Shown one piece after another: positions 1 through 6,760 of a stretch of 8,410 bases of DNA. Position 1 is the stretch's first letter. The number at the start of each line of letters is the position of its first letter. The DNA comes from Clostridiales bacterium UBA6388 (GTDB lineage Bacteria > Bacillota > Clostridia > Oscillospirales > Oscillospiraceae), in the NCBI GenBank assembly GCA_002437575.1, contig DJQK01000132.1, positions 1-8,410 of the forward strand, read 5' to 3'. Below the pieces are notes generated by a model. That model saw nothing but the letters and a program-made list of their open reading frames with translations, did not search any database and had not been told where the DNA came from. Both the position numbers and the translations under genes were made by a program.

Positions 1-2710
1 CATTTTCGTCAAAGCGGGCAGCTATTGCCGCGAACTCCGCACGGGTGATCGGCTCGTTCGGTCGGAACGTCCCATCGGAATAGCCGTCCAGGATCCCCAG
101 CGCCGCCATCGTGGAGATCGCGGTGTTGTACCAGTCGCCGCGGTTTACATCCGAGAACGAATTGCTGCGGGTGAGGTTTTTGTCGCGGACATCGTCGTTC
201 AGAAGCCGGAAGAAAATTGTAGCGACTTCCGCGCGGGTGATGCTGCTGTTCGGGCGGACCGTGCCGTCCGGATAGCCGACGATATAGGCAAAATGGTCTT
301 CGGTGTTCAGATACTCCTTGACGGTATTTTTGACAACGGTCGTCGGATGCTTCCCACCACCGCTGCCGCTCGTGCGCGTGTAGGTGTTGGTAATGGTCAG
401 ATGCGCGCCCAGCGTCTCTTTCCCGTCCAAAAGGAACCGCCAGTCGGAGATCTTCAGTCTGCCGTCATCGGTTTCGATGACCGTGATCTCCAGCGTATAG
501 ACGCTGTCGTCATAGGTTACGCGGGAATTGCTGCCGGAAACCTCCTGCACCTGATAGAAATAAGTACCTTCTGATTCAAATGTCAGGATATGCTCGCCCT
601 CCGCAAACAGGAATCCTGCCGTCCGGTCGTCGGCGCTGATCTCAGCATAGCCTTTGATGACTGCTTCGGTTTGTGTTTTTTCGCTCAGCGTTACGGCGAA
701 GGTTTCTGCATAAGAGCTGCCTGGATTTCCGTCCAGATGCTTCTTGATAACGGCAGAACCGCCCATATTATTCAGATCAAAAGACGCCGTCGTTTCTTCC
801 CACTGCGCATACAGCGTATCGCTCCTGGAAAGTGTGATCATGCTGCCAATCGCATAAGAATCTCCGGTGCCGTCCGGTTCCGTGTTCCAGCCGGTAAATA
901 CATAGCCTGCGCGATAGGGCGCGTCGCCGGAGAGCTGCGAAGCGGTATCCTTCACCAGATACGCGTCCTTCGGCACGCCGGAAGCGTCCGCAGCATTCCC
1001 ATCGTAAGTCAGCCTGCACACACGGACGGAGCCGTTCAGGTGCCATGCGAGGCGGCCTTCCGGTTCGGTCACGATCGCGGTGTCGCCAAGCCCGTTCGCG
1101 CCATACGAGGCGATCAACTCGTCCCATTGAACGAAGCTGAGCCATGCGCCGTTGTCGCCGTATGCCGTCAAATTCCCGGCTCTGACGGCGCTTTTTGCGA
1201 CCTGAAATCCGCTTTCATAACTTGTTTCCGAGTAGTCGTCCGCGGGCTGCTCGGGCAGAAGATTGGCAATCCAGCCGAGCGTGGCCCATCCGCCGCTTGC
1301 CGCATCATTATAGTTGACGTTGGAAAGCGAAATGGCTTCTTCCGTACCGTCGGCTTTGACAAGGAGGGTCTTGAAATAGACATAGACTGGATAGGCGCTC
1401 GTCGGGACAGCTTCTGCCGGGATCTCTTCCTCGTCCAGCACAACTGTATTGACCAGACCGTCCGCCGTCAGGTCTTCTTTTTGCAGCGTATATCGGACGG
1501 TATAGGTATACGAACCGCCAGCCGCGACAGTGCCGGTCCACAGCGCTTTGCTGACGATGACCGGATCGCCGTCTGCGTCATAGACCTTCGCGCCCTGTTC
1601 AAGAAGCGCATCTGTCAGCGTGAAAGATGTCTCTTTGCTGCCGCTGTTTGTCACCGTGATCTCCCAGACGATCTCATAGCCGGGATATGCGGCCGGAATG
1701 ACCTGGTTTCCGTCATCGTCCTGTGTCACAGCAACGCCGCCGACGCTCTTGACCGTTTTCCGAACGCTCACGTTGCCCGGCTGCTCCGGTTCTTCGGCTT
1801 CAATGCTCCAGAGTGCGTAGACCGTCACGTCAGTCGTTCCGATATTTACGGAGCTGACGACAGTCTTCTTATCCAGTGACCACCCAAGAAATGCGCCGGT
1901 TTTGCCTTCTGCGTTTTTGATTTCCTGCCCCTTGCTCTGGTTATTGCGATAGGACAAATTTTCGAGCGCGACGCCGGTCGCATTCTGCGCAACAGTCTTA
2001 TTATTCGGGAGACCGACACCGCTTACCATCGTGTATCCGTCCGGAAGATTTGCGTCGTAGACCAGCTTGACACTGGATTTTTTCACGACTGCACAGTCTA
2101 CATGATAGCCGCTGTTTCCGGTGTAAATTTCGCCGCTGTTCGTGTAATATTCCTCATATTTCACGACGTAGATCAGAACATCATATTCCGCGATCTGCAA
2201 GTCCGTCGGGCTTTGGATCTTTTCGCCGCTGGTACGGTTCTGAAGATATACGCGGATGATGTCGTTTTTCAGACTCGTCAGTGCGCTGAACCCATTTTCC
2301 GTCCAGAACCCTTCAGTTCCGTCCATGCCGGTGGGCTTCGACAGGCCTGTCACCTTGCCGCCGTCGCTGCCGGAGGTCTTGACAAAGCCGCGGTAGAGAT
2401 TCTGAAACGCCTTTGTGTCGATATAGCTGCTGGCATTTGTATCAAACTGCACGCTGCCAGAGCCGCCGGATGTGATCGTATTGCCGGATTTCCTCAAAAA
2501 TAAGTAGGCATGGTCTGCAATACTTGGCTCCGCCGGCCACTCGCCCTCCTGATCGTGGATGGCCAGATAGATCTGATCGACGGTCCCACGATACTGGTTT
2601 TTATCTGCTGTGCCGGGCTTTTCTGTGCCGGGTGCCGCCGAGACAGACAAGCTCAGCAGCACGCTCACAAGCAGGACTGTGCATAACCACAGCCATCGTC
2701 TCTTCCTCAT
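1..2710 (-). CDS. SLH-anchored multidomain surface protein with pilin-type isopeptide domain (3' end outside window)
   Basis: The frame stays open for 903 codons from ATG 2710 to the window edge, so the C-terminus is missing. GGAGG at 2719-2723 sits 8 bases before the ATG. Residues 1-25 form a signal peptide (basic RKRR, hydrophobic core, SVSA-A cleavage). Residues about 185-210 hold a Y-V-V-K-Y...G-Y-H-V-D stretch common in Firmicutes surface proteins. Residues 214-302 and 565-638 are InlB/Listeria-Bacteroides-type repeats (GWSLD...YALWS; FTGWNTEPDG...YAQWE). Residues 314-426 resemble a DUF11-like domain. Residues 653-777 resemble the FctA/Spy0128 pilin isopeptide domain, with candidate Lys656/657, Glu723 (YQVQE) and Asn775 (TITNTY). 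After a Gly/Ser linker come two SLH domains (about 799-845 and 850-903) with YPDGTVRPN, YSDGTFRPN and two ITRAE motifs. It is probably bound to secondary cell wall polymer through SLH as an adhesin or stalk. It lies 17 bases after the zinc-finger gene, probably in one operon. Domain names are by eye; the ligand is unknown. Confidence 0.9.
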   Translation of the reverse strand, partial: MRKRRWLWLCTVLLVSVLLSLSVSAAPGTEKPGTADKNQYRGTVDQIYLAIHDQEGEWPAEPSIADHAYLFLRKSGNTITSGGSGSVQFDTNASSYIDTKAFQNLYRGFVKTSGSDGGKVTGLSKPTGMDGTEGFWTENGFSALTSLKNDIIRVYLQNRTSGEKIQSPTDLQIAEYDVLIYVVKYEEYYTNSGEIYTGNSGYHVDCAVVKKSSVKLVYDANLPDGYTMVSGVGLPNNKTVAQNATGVALENLSYRNNQSKGQEIKNAEGKTGAFLGWSLDKKTVVSSVNIGTTDVTVYALWSIEAEEPEQPGNVSVRKTVKSVGGVAVTQDDDGNQVIPAAYPGYEIVWEITVTNSGSKETSFTLTDALLEQGAKVYDADGDPVIVSKALWTGTVAAGGSYTYTVRYTLQKEDLTADGLVNTVVLDEEEIPAEAVPTSAYPVYVYFKTLLVKADGTEEAISLSNVNYNDAASGGWATLGWIANLLPEQPADDYSETSYESGFQVAKSAVRAGNLTAYGDNGAWLSFVQWDELIASYGANGLGDTAIVTEPEGRLAWHLNGSVRVCRLTYDGNAADASGVPKDAYLVKDTASQLSGDAPYRAGYVFTGWNTEPDGTGDSYAIGSMITLSRSDTLYAQWEETTASFDLNNMGGSAVIKKHLDGNPGSSYAETFAVTLSEKTQTEAVIKGYAEISADDRTAGFLFAEGEHILTFESEGTYFYQVQEVSGSNSRVTYDDSVYTLEITVIETDDGRLKISDWRFLLDGKETLGAHLTITNTYTRTSGSGGGKHPTTVVKNTVKEYLNTEDHFAYIVGYPDGTVRPNSSITRAEVATIFFRLLNDDVRDKNLTRSNSFSDVNRGDWYNTAISTMAALGILDGYSDGTFRPNEPITRAEFAAIAARFDEN

Positions 2711-2727
2711 AAATAATTCCTCCTGTA

Positions 2728-3819
2728 TCAAATTTCTTTTACGTTTTTCCCGCTCTCGCGCCCCGCGCAGACCGGACAGCCGCAGCGCTGCTTTCCGGCT
2801 CGAGAGTAGATCACGGCTTTCCATTCATGGCCGGCCTCACACTTCCACCAGACCTTGCGCGTGCTCCCGGCTGTGACCATCTCCGGCGTCAGCGGCTCGT
2901 TTTTCGTCGGGTGCCATTGCAGGGCGACTGTCGGAGCAGTCGTGGCCAGATCGTTGAAGCCGGGAAGCACCCGACGGTTTGCGCAGTACGGACAGCCGGA
3001 GCCGCGCCGGGTGCGCGAGGCAGCTGCTGCCGGGTAAGAATGGCCTTTTTCGCACCGCCACCAGACCCGCCGGTTGGAGCAGGGCGAAGCGGTGTCCGGT
3101 CCCGCGCCGTTTCGCGCGGTATCCCACTGCGCGGCAATTTCCGGATAGAGGCTTTGCAGATCGTTGAAGCCCGGAAGAATTTTCCGCCCGGTACAGACCG
3201 GACAGCCGCTGGTTCCGTATGTTCTGGCAGAGACCGCCGCCTTCCACGAATGTCCGAACCGGCAGACCCACCAGACCCTCCGGTCGCTGCCCGGCGCGAT
3301 CTGCGTCGGAAGAAGCGGCGCGTTTTTTGCCATGTCCCACTCGGCTGCGATCTCCGGGCGGCAGGCCAGAAGCGAGTTTTCGTCCGGCAGCACCGCGCGG
3401 TTCGCGCAAAAGGGACATCCCGTTCCGCGGCTGCGGCTTTTTACGGCGGAGCGGTAGGCGTGTCCCTTTTCGCATCGCCACCAGACGACGCGGTGTGAGC
3501 TGTACGCCACCTTTTCCGGCGTCAGCGGCGCGTTCTTCTGGTAGTCCCACTGCGCGGCAAGCTCCGGCGCTCTCGACAGAAGATCATTGACGAGCGGCTG
3601 CGGCAATTTATGTTCGCAGTAGGGACAGCCGCTCCCGGCGCTTCGCGCATAGACGACCGCCCGCCAGAGATGTCCGTTTTTACACCGCCACCAGACCTTC
3701 TGATGACTGCCGCGGCTGACAGACCGCGCGGTCAGCGGGAGGTTTTCTTCTTCTGCCCACTCGCAGAGCAGCGCCTCCTTTCCGCTTCGTTTGCAGTATT
3801 CCATAAAAGTTTCCGGCAT
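2728..3819 (-). CDS. Five-repeat treble-clef zinc-finger protein (zinc-ribbon/DUF4379 type)
   Basis: The 363-residue protein is almost entirely five repeats of about 70 residues. Each has a W-D...N-x-P-L-x-P lead-in, a VWW-x-C-x3-GH motif, an aromatic/basic stretch and GCP-x-C. The predicted zinc ligands are Cys46/His50/Cys65/Cys68, Cys116/His120/Cys135/Cys138, Cys186/His190/Cys206/Cys209, Cys256/His260/Cys276/Cys279 and Cys327/His331/Cys348/Cys351. This matches the zinc-ribbon family called DUF4379, thought to bind nucleic acid but without a settled function. No signal peptide or membrane segment is seen, so it is probably cytoplasmic. No nuclease or other catalytic domain is fused. I chose ATG 3819 because GGGGAGGG (3826-3833) lies 6 bases upstream; an in-frame ATG at 3897 lacks such a site and lies upstream of the candidate promoter. 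Repeat 4 has lost the N-x-P-L-x-P lead-in (NGAGPDTASP) and carries an extra Cys247. The next gene, an SLH surface protein, follows after 17 bases. Regulating that gene is a possible role but only an inference. Confidence 0.88.
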   Translation of the reverse strand: MPETFMEYCKRSGKEALLCEWAEEENLPLTARSVSRGSHQKVWWRCKNGHLWRAVVYARSAGSGCPYCEHKLPQPLVNDLLSRAPELAAQWDYQKNAPLTPEKVAYSSHRVVWWRCEKGHAYRSAVKSRSRGTGCPFCANRAVLPDENSLLACRPEIAAEWDMAKNAPLLPTQIAPGSDRRVWWVCRFGHSWKAAVSARTYGTSGCPVCTGRKILPGFNDLQSLYPEIAAQWDTARNGAGPDTASPCSNRRVWWRCEKGHSYPAAAASRTRRGSGCPYCANRRVLPGFNDLATTAPTVALQWHPTKNEPLTPEMVTAGSTRKVWWKCEAGHEWKAVIYSRAGKQRCGCPVCAGRESGKNVKEI

Positions 3820-3863
3820 TTGCATCCCTCCCCAGCGCAAGATCTCTGATCCGCCGCTTTTAG

Positions 3864-3893
3864 TGTATACGTTCAACTTAACACCGACTTTAA
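3864..3893 (-). promoter_or_regulatory. Candidate promoter of the zinc-finger/SLH operon
   Basis: On the minus strand TATACA (3869-3864) resembles a -10 box. TTAAAG (3893-3888) lies 18 bases upstream as a weak -35 box. Transcription would begin near 3857, about 38 bases before ATG 3819, which fits the chosen start and would exclude the in-frame ATG at 3897. It was found by eye only, and the -35 match is poor. Confidence 0.4.
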
Positions 3894-3909
3894 GCAAAAA
3901 CGGTTTCTT

Positions 3910-3928
3910 ATGTTACAGGAATGTTACA
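3910..3928. repeat. Two direct repeats ATGTTACA with 11-base period, probable regulator site
   Basis: ATGTTACA occurs at 3910-3917 and again at 3921-3928, separated by GGA. The 11-base period places both copies on one face of the helix, as expected for a protein binding in tandem. The pair lies between the divergent genes, 16 bases upstream of the candidate -35 box of the minus-strand operon and ahead of the AT-rich stretch leading into the S-layer-like gene. It could therefore act on either or both. The binding protein is unknown. Confidence 0.45.
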
Positions 3929-3940
3929 AAACGTGGGTTT

Positions 3941-3994
3941 TCAATTTGTTCACGTTCTTCTTTAAGTAAATTTTTAGTTGGCTATGTACGATAG
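3941..3994 (+). promoter_or_regulatory. Probable promoter region of the S-layer-like gene (boxes uncertain)
   Basis: This AT-rich stretch precedes the structured leader. TTGTTC (3946-3951) could be a -35 box with TAAATT (3967-3972) at a short 15-base spacing. TACGAT (3987-3992) is another possible -10 box. None is a good consensus pair, so the exact start of transcription cannot be fixed. A promoter somewhere here is expected because the upstream gene points the other way. Confidence 0.3.
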
Positions 3995-4008
3995 CAGCAG
4001 AACCTTTC

Positions 4009-4038
4009 AAGTGCGCATTTGTGGTGAGATGTGCGCTT
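4009..4038 (+). promoter_or_regulatory. Leader hairpin 1 of the S-layer-like gene
   Basis: Bases 4009-4020 can pair with 4027-4038 as a continuous 12-pair stem, three of the pairs being G-U, around the six-base loop GTGGTG. Direct repeats TTCAAGT (4006-4012 and 4037-4043) overlap its two edges. If transcription starts near 3995-4000, this hairpin sits at the 5' end of the mRNA, where such structures can slow decay. Confidence 0.45.
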
Positions 4039-4051
4039 CAAGTTCTTCATT

Positions 4052-4087
4052 GAGAGCGGCGCTGCGTCTACGCCGCACGCCGCTCTC
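4052..4087 (+). promoter_or_regulatory. Leader hairpin 2, strong GC-rich stem
   Basis: GAGAGCGGCG (4052-4061) pairs perfectly with CGCCGCTCTC (4078-4087). The stem continues past a bulged C4062 with TGCG (4063-4066) and CGCA (4074-4077), leaving a 7-base loop. No T-run follows, so it is not an intrinsic terminator for the plus strand. A mRNA-stabilising or regulatory leader element is more likely. It lies about 90 bases upstream of the start codon. Confidence 0.55.
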
Positions 4088-4096
4088 CTCCTCCCG

Positions 4097-4121
4097 GTGT
4101 CAACGTCCGATGGGCGTACAC
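4097..4121 (+). promoter_or_regulatory. Leader hairpin 3
   Basis: GTGT (4097-4100) pairs with ACAC (4118-4121). After a two-base bulge (CA), ACGTCC (4103-4108) pairs with GGGCGT (4112-4117), including one G-U pair, leaving a tight three-base loop. It is weaker than hairpin 2 and is listed because it continues the run of structure in the leader. Confidence 0.3.
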
Positions 4122-4174
4122 ATATTCTAACTGTCTGCAACGCAGACAAAAAATTCTCAAGGAGGAATTCGACA

Positions 4175-6508
4175 ATGAGAAACTTCAAAAGAGTCCTGAG
4201 TCTTCTGTTGGTTCTTGTCATGTGCCTCGGTCTCGTCACGGCAGCAAGCGCTGCCAGCTATGACGACATGACCGGCGCAGACAAGGTCACCTACAAAGAA
4301 GCGATGGACGTCCTGGTCGCGCTGGGCGTGATCCAGGGCTCCAACGGCGATCTGCAGCCGGATGCCACGTTCTCGCGTGAGCAGGCGGCCAAGATCATCT
4401 CCTACATCTGCCTCGGCAGCACTGCGGCCGAAGCGCTCGCCAAGACCGGCGGCGTCTTCTCCGATGTGGAAGCGGGCCGCTGGAGCGCCGGCTACATCGC
4501 CTACTGCGCGAACGCCGGTATCATCAACGGCATCGGCGGCGGCAAGTTCGACCCGACCGGCAACGTGACCGGTTATGAATTTGCAAAGATGCTCCTGTGC
4601 GCACTGGGCTACGGCGCAAACGATGAGTTCATCGGCACCTACTGGAAGACGAATGTTGCTTCCTATGGCTACGACGTTGACCTGTTCGACGGTCTCGACA
4701 GCTCCGTGAATCTCGCCAATGCCGCGACCCGCCAGGAAGCCATGCTGTACGCGTTCAATGCCCTGCAGGTCATGACCGTCAGCTACTCCGATGTGCTCGG
4801 CGCTTACTACTCCGGCAGCAATATCCTCAAGGACATCGACGAGGACGACGAGTATCTTTACACCCTCGGCTATAAGGTCTTCGGCCTTGAGAAGTCGGAT
4901 GTCACGGCCGATGGCTTCGGCCGCGAGGCTTACACCTGGAAGGTCGGCAAGAAGACCATCTCCGACACCTACTATGAAGGCGCCGCGCTGACCTACACCA
5001 GCTATGTCTCCTCTTCCACGCTGTACTCCGCGCTTGGCAGCAGCTACGCCAATGTAAAGGCGACGGTTCACCTCAACGGTGAGGAACAGTCGGACTTCAC
5101 CATTGCAAAGAACAGCAGCAAGGAGATCGGCGCATATGGCCGTCTGACCTATGTCTACACCGAGGATGATTCCTACGACGTCAACATCGTCTGCATCGAT
5201 ACCTACCTCGGCCAGGTCGAGGATGTGGATGACGACGAGATCACGGTTCAGGTCTTCAACGATGATGTTGCGGACAATTACACCGTGGAAGCCACCGGCT
5301 ATGAAGAAGACGACTTTGTCGTCGTCACCATCTGCGACGAAGACATTGAGACCATCGAGCACGCCGTCACCTTCACCGGCACGCTGGACGCCAGCAGCAC
5401 CTACTATCTGAAGGTCAGCGGCGAAACCTATTACAAGAACGCGACCTACAACAACAATGACGAAGAGGTTCGCGCCGCCGATTATAACAACGACTACACC
5501 GGCACCTACACCTTCATCACCGACGCCAACGGCTATCTGCTCGGCAACGTCGTCGATGAGGCCGGCGAAGACACCTCGACCACCAGCTACATCTACGTTT
5601 CCGACAGCGAATACTCCAGCAGCCTCGCCAGCAAGAAGGCGGCAGTCGAGGTGCAGTATCTGGACGGCACAACTGACGTTGTCTACCTGAAGCTCACCAA
5701 GACCAACGGCGAGTACTACTGGTCCGACTGCGGCACCAAGACTAAGCTGGAATCCAACAATGGCAAGATCAAGGGTCTTGACGAGGGCTTCTACCGCTAC
5801 TCCGAAGACAGCAACGGCTACATCACCCTCAAGACGCTGACGACCAGCACCAAGCCCGCAGCGCAGGCGCTGAACGTTTCGAAGGGTGAGATCTCCGTCA
5901 CGTCCTCGAGCAAGAAGCTGAACGTTGACGGCCTTAGCAAGACCCTTTATCTCAACAGCTCCACGAAGCTGTATGTCATCGATGACGACGGCGACGTGAC
6001 CACCGTGACCGGCTACAGCAACATCAAGGGCTACGAAAGCACCGCAGCGTCCAACGTTCTGGTGTTCTACTCCGGCTCGATCGCCAGCAGCATCTATGTC
6101 CTTGGCGACAAGTACACCAGCGAAGCGACCTATGCGCTTTACACCGGCGATTCCTACACCAGCTCCGACGGCACTTTCTACAACTTCTATGTTGACGGCG
6201 AGGAAGTCGGCTATATGATGGACGATGAACTGGCAGACGAACTGGACGACTACAGCCTGTATGCCATCGAGGTCAGCAGCGACGAGATCACGAGCCTTGA
6301 TTCTACGATGTCTTACGACAACGCTGAGAAGGTCTCCAAGTCGAGAACCAGCTACTTTACCGCTGACGGCGAGTCGCACTACTATGACGACGACGTCACG
6401 ATCTACGACGCCACCAACGGCGGCGCGGAGGCAAGCGCCTCTGCAAACGACTGGGTCGTTTACGCGGAAGAAGACGGTCTGGTCGTCTGCGTCTACATCG
6501 TGGACTGA
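4175..6508 (+). CDS. S-layer-like protein with three N-terminal SLH domains
   Basis: The 777-residue protein starts at ATG 4175, chosen over in-frame ATG 4031 because AGGAGGA (4160-4166) lies 8 bases upstream and a classic signal peptide begins there (MRNFKRV, hydrophobic core, cleavage near ASA-A at 26-27). Residues 28-83, 94-146 and about 155-200 are SLH domains, which anchor proteins to secondary cell wall polymer. Their TRAE-type motifs are degenerate: SREQ (67-70), TGYE (132-135) and TRQE (185-188). The remainder (about 200-777) is acidic, rich in Asp, Tyr, Thr and Ser, with many short beta-like segments and no recognised enzyme domain. That is the usual make-up of an S-layer subunit; it ends in a hydrophobic strand with a Cys five residues before the last. 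Codon choice is strongly biased (GGC, GAC, ACC, AAG, CTG), a sign of high expression. It appears monocistronic, with a structured leader upstream and a strong terminator downstream. Whether it is the main S-layer protein or one of several paralogues cannot be seen here. Confidence 0.9.
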   Translation: MRNFKRVLSLLLVLVMCLGLVTAASAASYDDMTGADKVTYKEAMDVLVALGVIQGSNGDLQPDATFSREQAAKIISYICLGSTAAEALAKTGGVFSDVEAGRWSAGYIAYCANAGIINGIGGGKFDPTGNVTGYEFAKMLLCALGYGANDEFIGTYWKTNVASYGYDVDLFDGLDSSVNLANAATRQEAMLYAFNALQVMTVSYSDVLGAYYSGSNILKDIDEDDEYLYTLGYKVFGLEKSDVTADGFGREAYTWKVGKKTISDTYYEGAALTYTSYVSSSTLYSALGSSYANVKATVHLNGEEQSDFTIAKNSSKEIGAYGRLTYVYTEDDSYDVNIVCIDTYLGQVEDVDDDEITVQVFNDDVADNYTVEATGYEEDDFVVVTICDEDIETIEHAVTFTGTLDASSTYYLKVSGETYYKNATYNNNDEEVRAADYNNDYTGTYTFITDANGYLLGNVVDEAGEDTSTTSYIYVSDSEYSSSLASKKAAVEVQYLDGTTDVVYLKLTKTNGEYYWSDCGTKTKLESNNGKIKGLDEGFYRYSEDSNGYITLKTLTTSTKPAAQALNVSKGEISVTSSSKKLNVDGLSKTLYLNSSTKLYVIDDDGDVTTVTGYSNIKGYESTAASNVLVFYSGSIASSIYVLGDKYTSEATYALYTGDSYTSSDGTFYNFYVDGEEVGYMMDDELADELDDYSLYAIEVSSDEITSLDSTMSYDNAEKVSKSRTSYFTADGESHYYDDDVTIYDATNGGAEASASANDWVVYAEEDGLVVCVYIVD

Positions 6509-6539
6509 ACCAAAGCAGTCTTCCGGCAGCAATAAACCC

Positions 6540-6566
6540 GGGGGCGGGAGTTTTCCCGCCCCCTTT
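6540..6566 (+). terminator. Rho-independent terminator of the S-layer-like gene
   Basis: GGGGGCGGGA (6540-6549) pairs perfectly with TCCCGCCCCC (6554-6563) around the four-base loop GTTT and is followed by TTT. The T-run is short, but the 10-pair GC-rich stem 31 bases after the stop codon is convincing. It would separate this gene from the regulator downstream. Confidence 0.8.
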
Positions 6567-6760
6567 CCATAAAGGCAGCGCCGTACAATTGCGTCTTCGA
6601 GCCTCGGCGGATCTTTTCCGCCAATTCTTCGGTTTGAAAAACGAGAAATACACAAAGTATTCCTTCGCTTTTCAAAGCTTGACTTGACGAAAAATCTCTC
6701 GCCGAAAGCTTCTTGCCGAATCGTGCGGCGCTGCCTGAAAACCTGAGGGGGTATGGAACG
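6567..6760 (+). promoter_or_regulatory. Intergenic region upstream of the SARP-like regulator
   Basis: A promoter is expected here because a terminator lies upstream, but no convincing -35/-10 pair was found. TTGACT (6679-6684) and TTGACG (6684-6689) look like -35 boxes, yet nothing like TATAAT follows at 16-18 bases. AAAGCTT occurs twice (6674-6680, 6705-6711) and GCCGAA twice (6701-6706, 6715-6720), which may be binding sites or chance. A small hairpin, GGCGGA (6606-6611) with TCCGCC (6617-6622), is also present. Confidence 0.3.

Noticed and set aside
590..1879. A 429-codon open frame on the plus strand
   Set aside because: It is antisense to the SLH surface protein, whose domains are clear on the minus strand throughout this stretch. 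The antisense product has no recognisable features.
2827..3590. Several open frames on both strands across the zinc-finger gene
   Set aside because: They are out-of-frame readings of the GC-rich tandem repeats. Only the minus-strand frame shows regular Cys/His ligands every 70 residues.
2728..3819. The 70-residue repeats as a CRISPR array or DNA satellite
   Set aside because: The periodicity is at the protein level and the DNA repeats are diverged, with no identical short repeats or unique spacers.
3820..3897. A 26-residue longer start for the zinc-finger protein (ATG 3897)
   Set aside because: It has no good ribosome binding site, lies upstream of the candidate promoter, and the added residues do not match the repeat structure. 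ATG 3819 has GGGGAGGG at proper spacing.
4052..4087. The strong leader hairpin as a transcription terminator or attenuator
   Set aside because: No T-run follows it on the plus strand (CCTCCTCCC instead), and no leader peptide with regulatory codons is evident before it.
4031..4174. A 48-residue longer start for the S-layer-like protein (ATG 4031)
   Set aside because: It would place the signal peptide internally and would be translated through the leader hairpins. ATG 4175 has a strong ribosome binding site and a textbook signal peptide.
6679..6689. TTGACT/TTGACG as the promoter of the regulator gene
   Set aside because: No acceptable -10 box follows at 16-18 bases, so it is noted only as part of the intergenic region.
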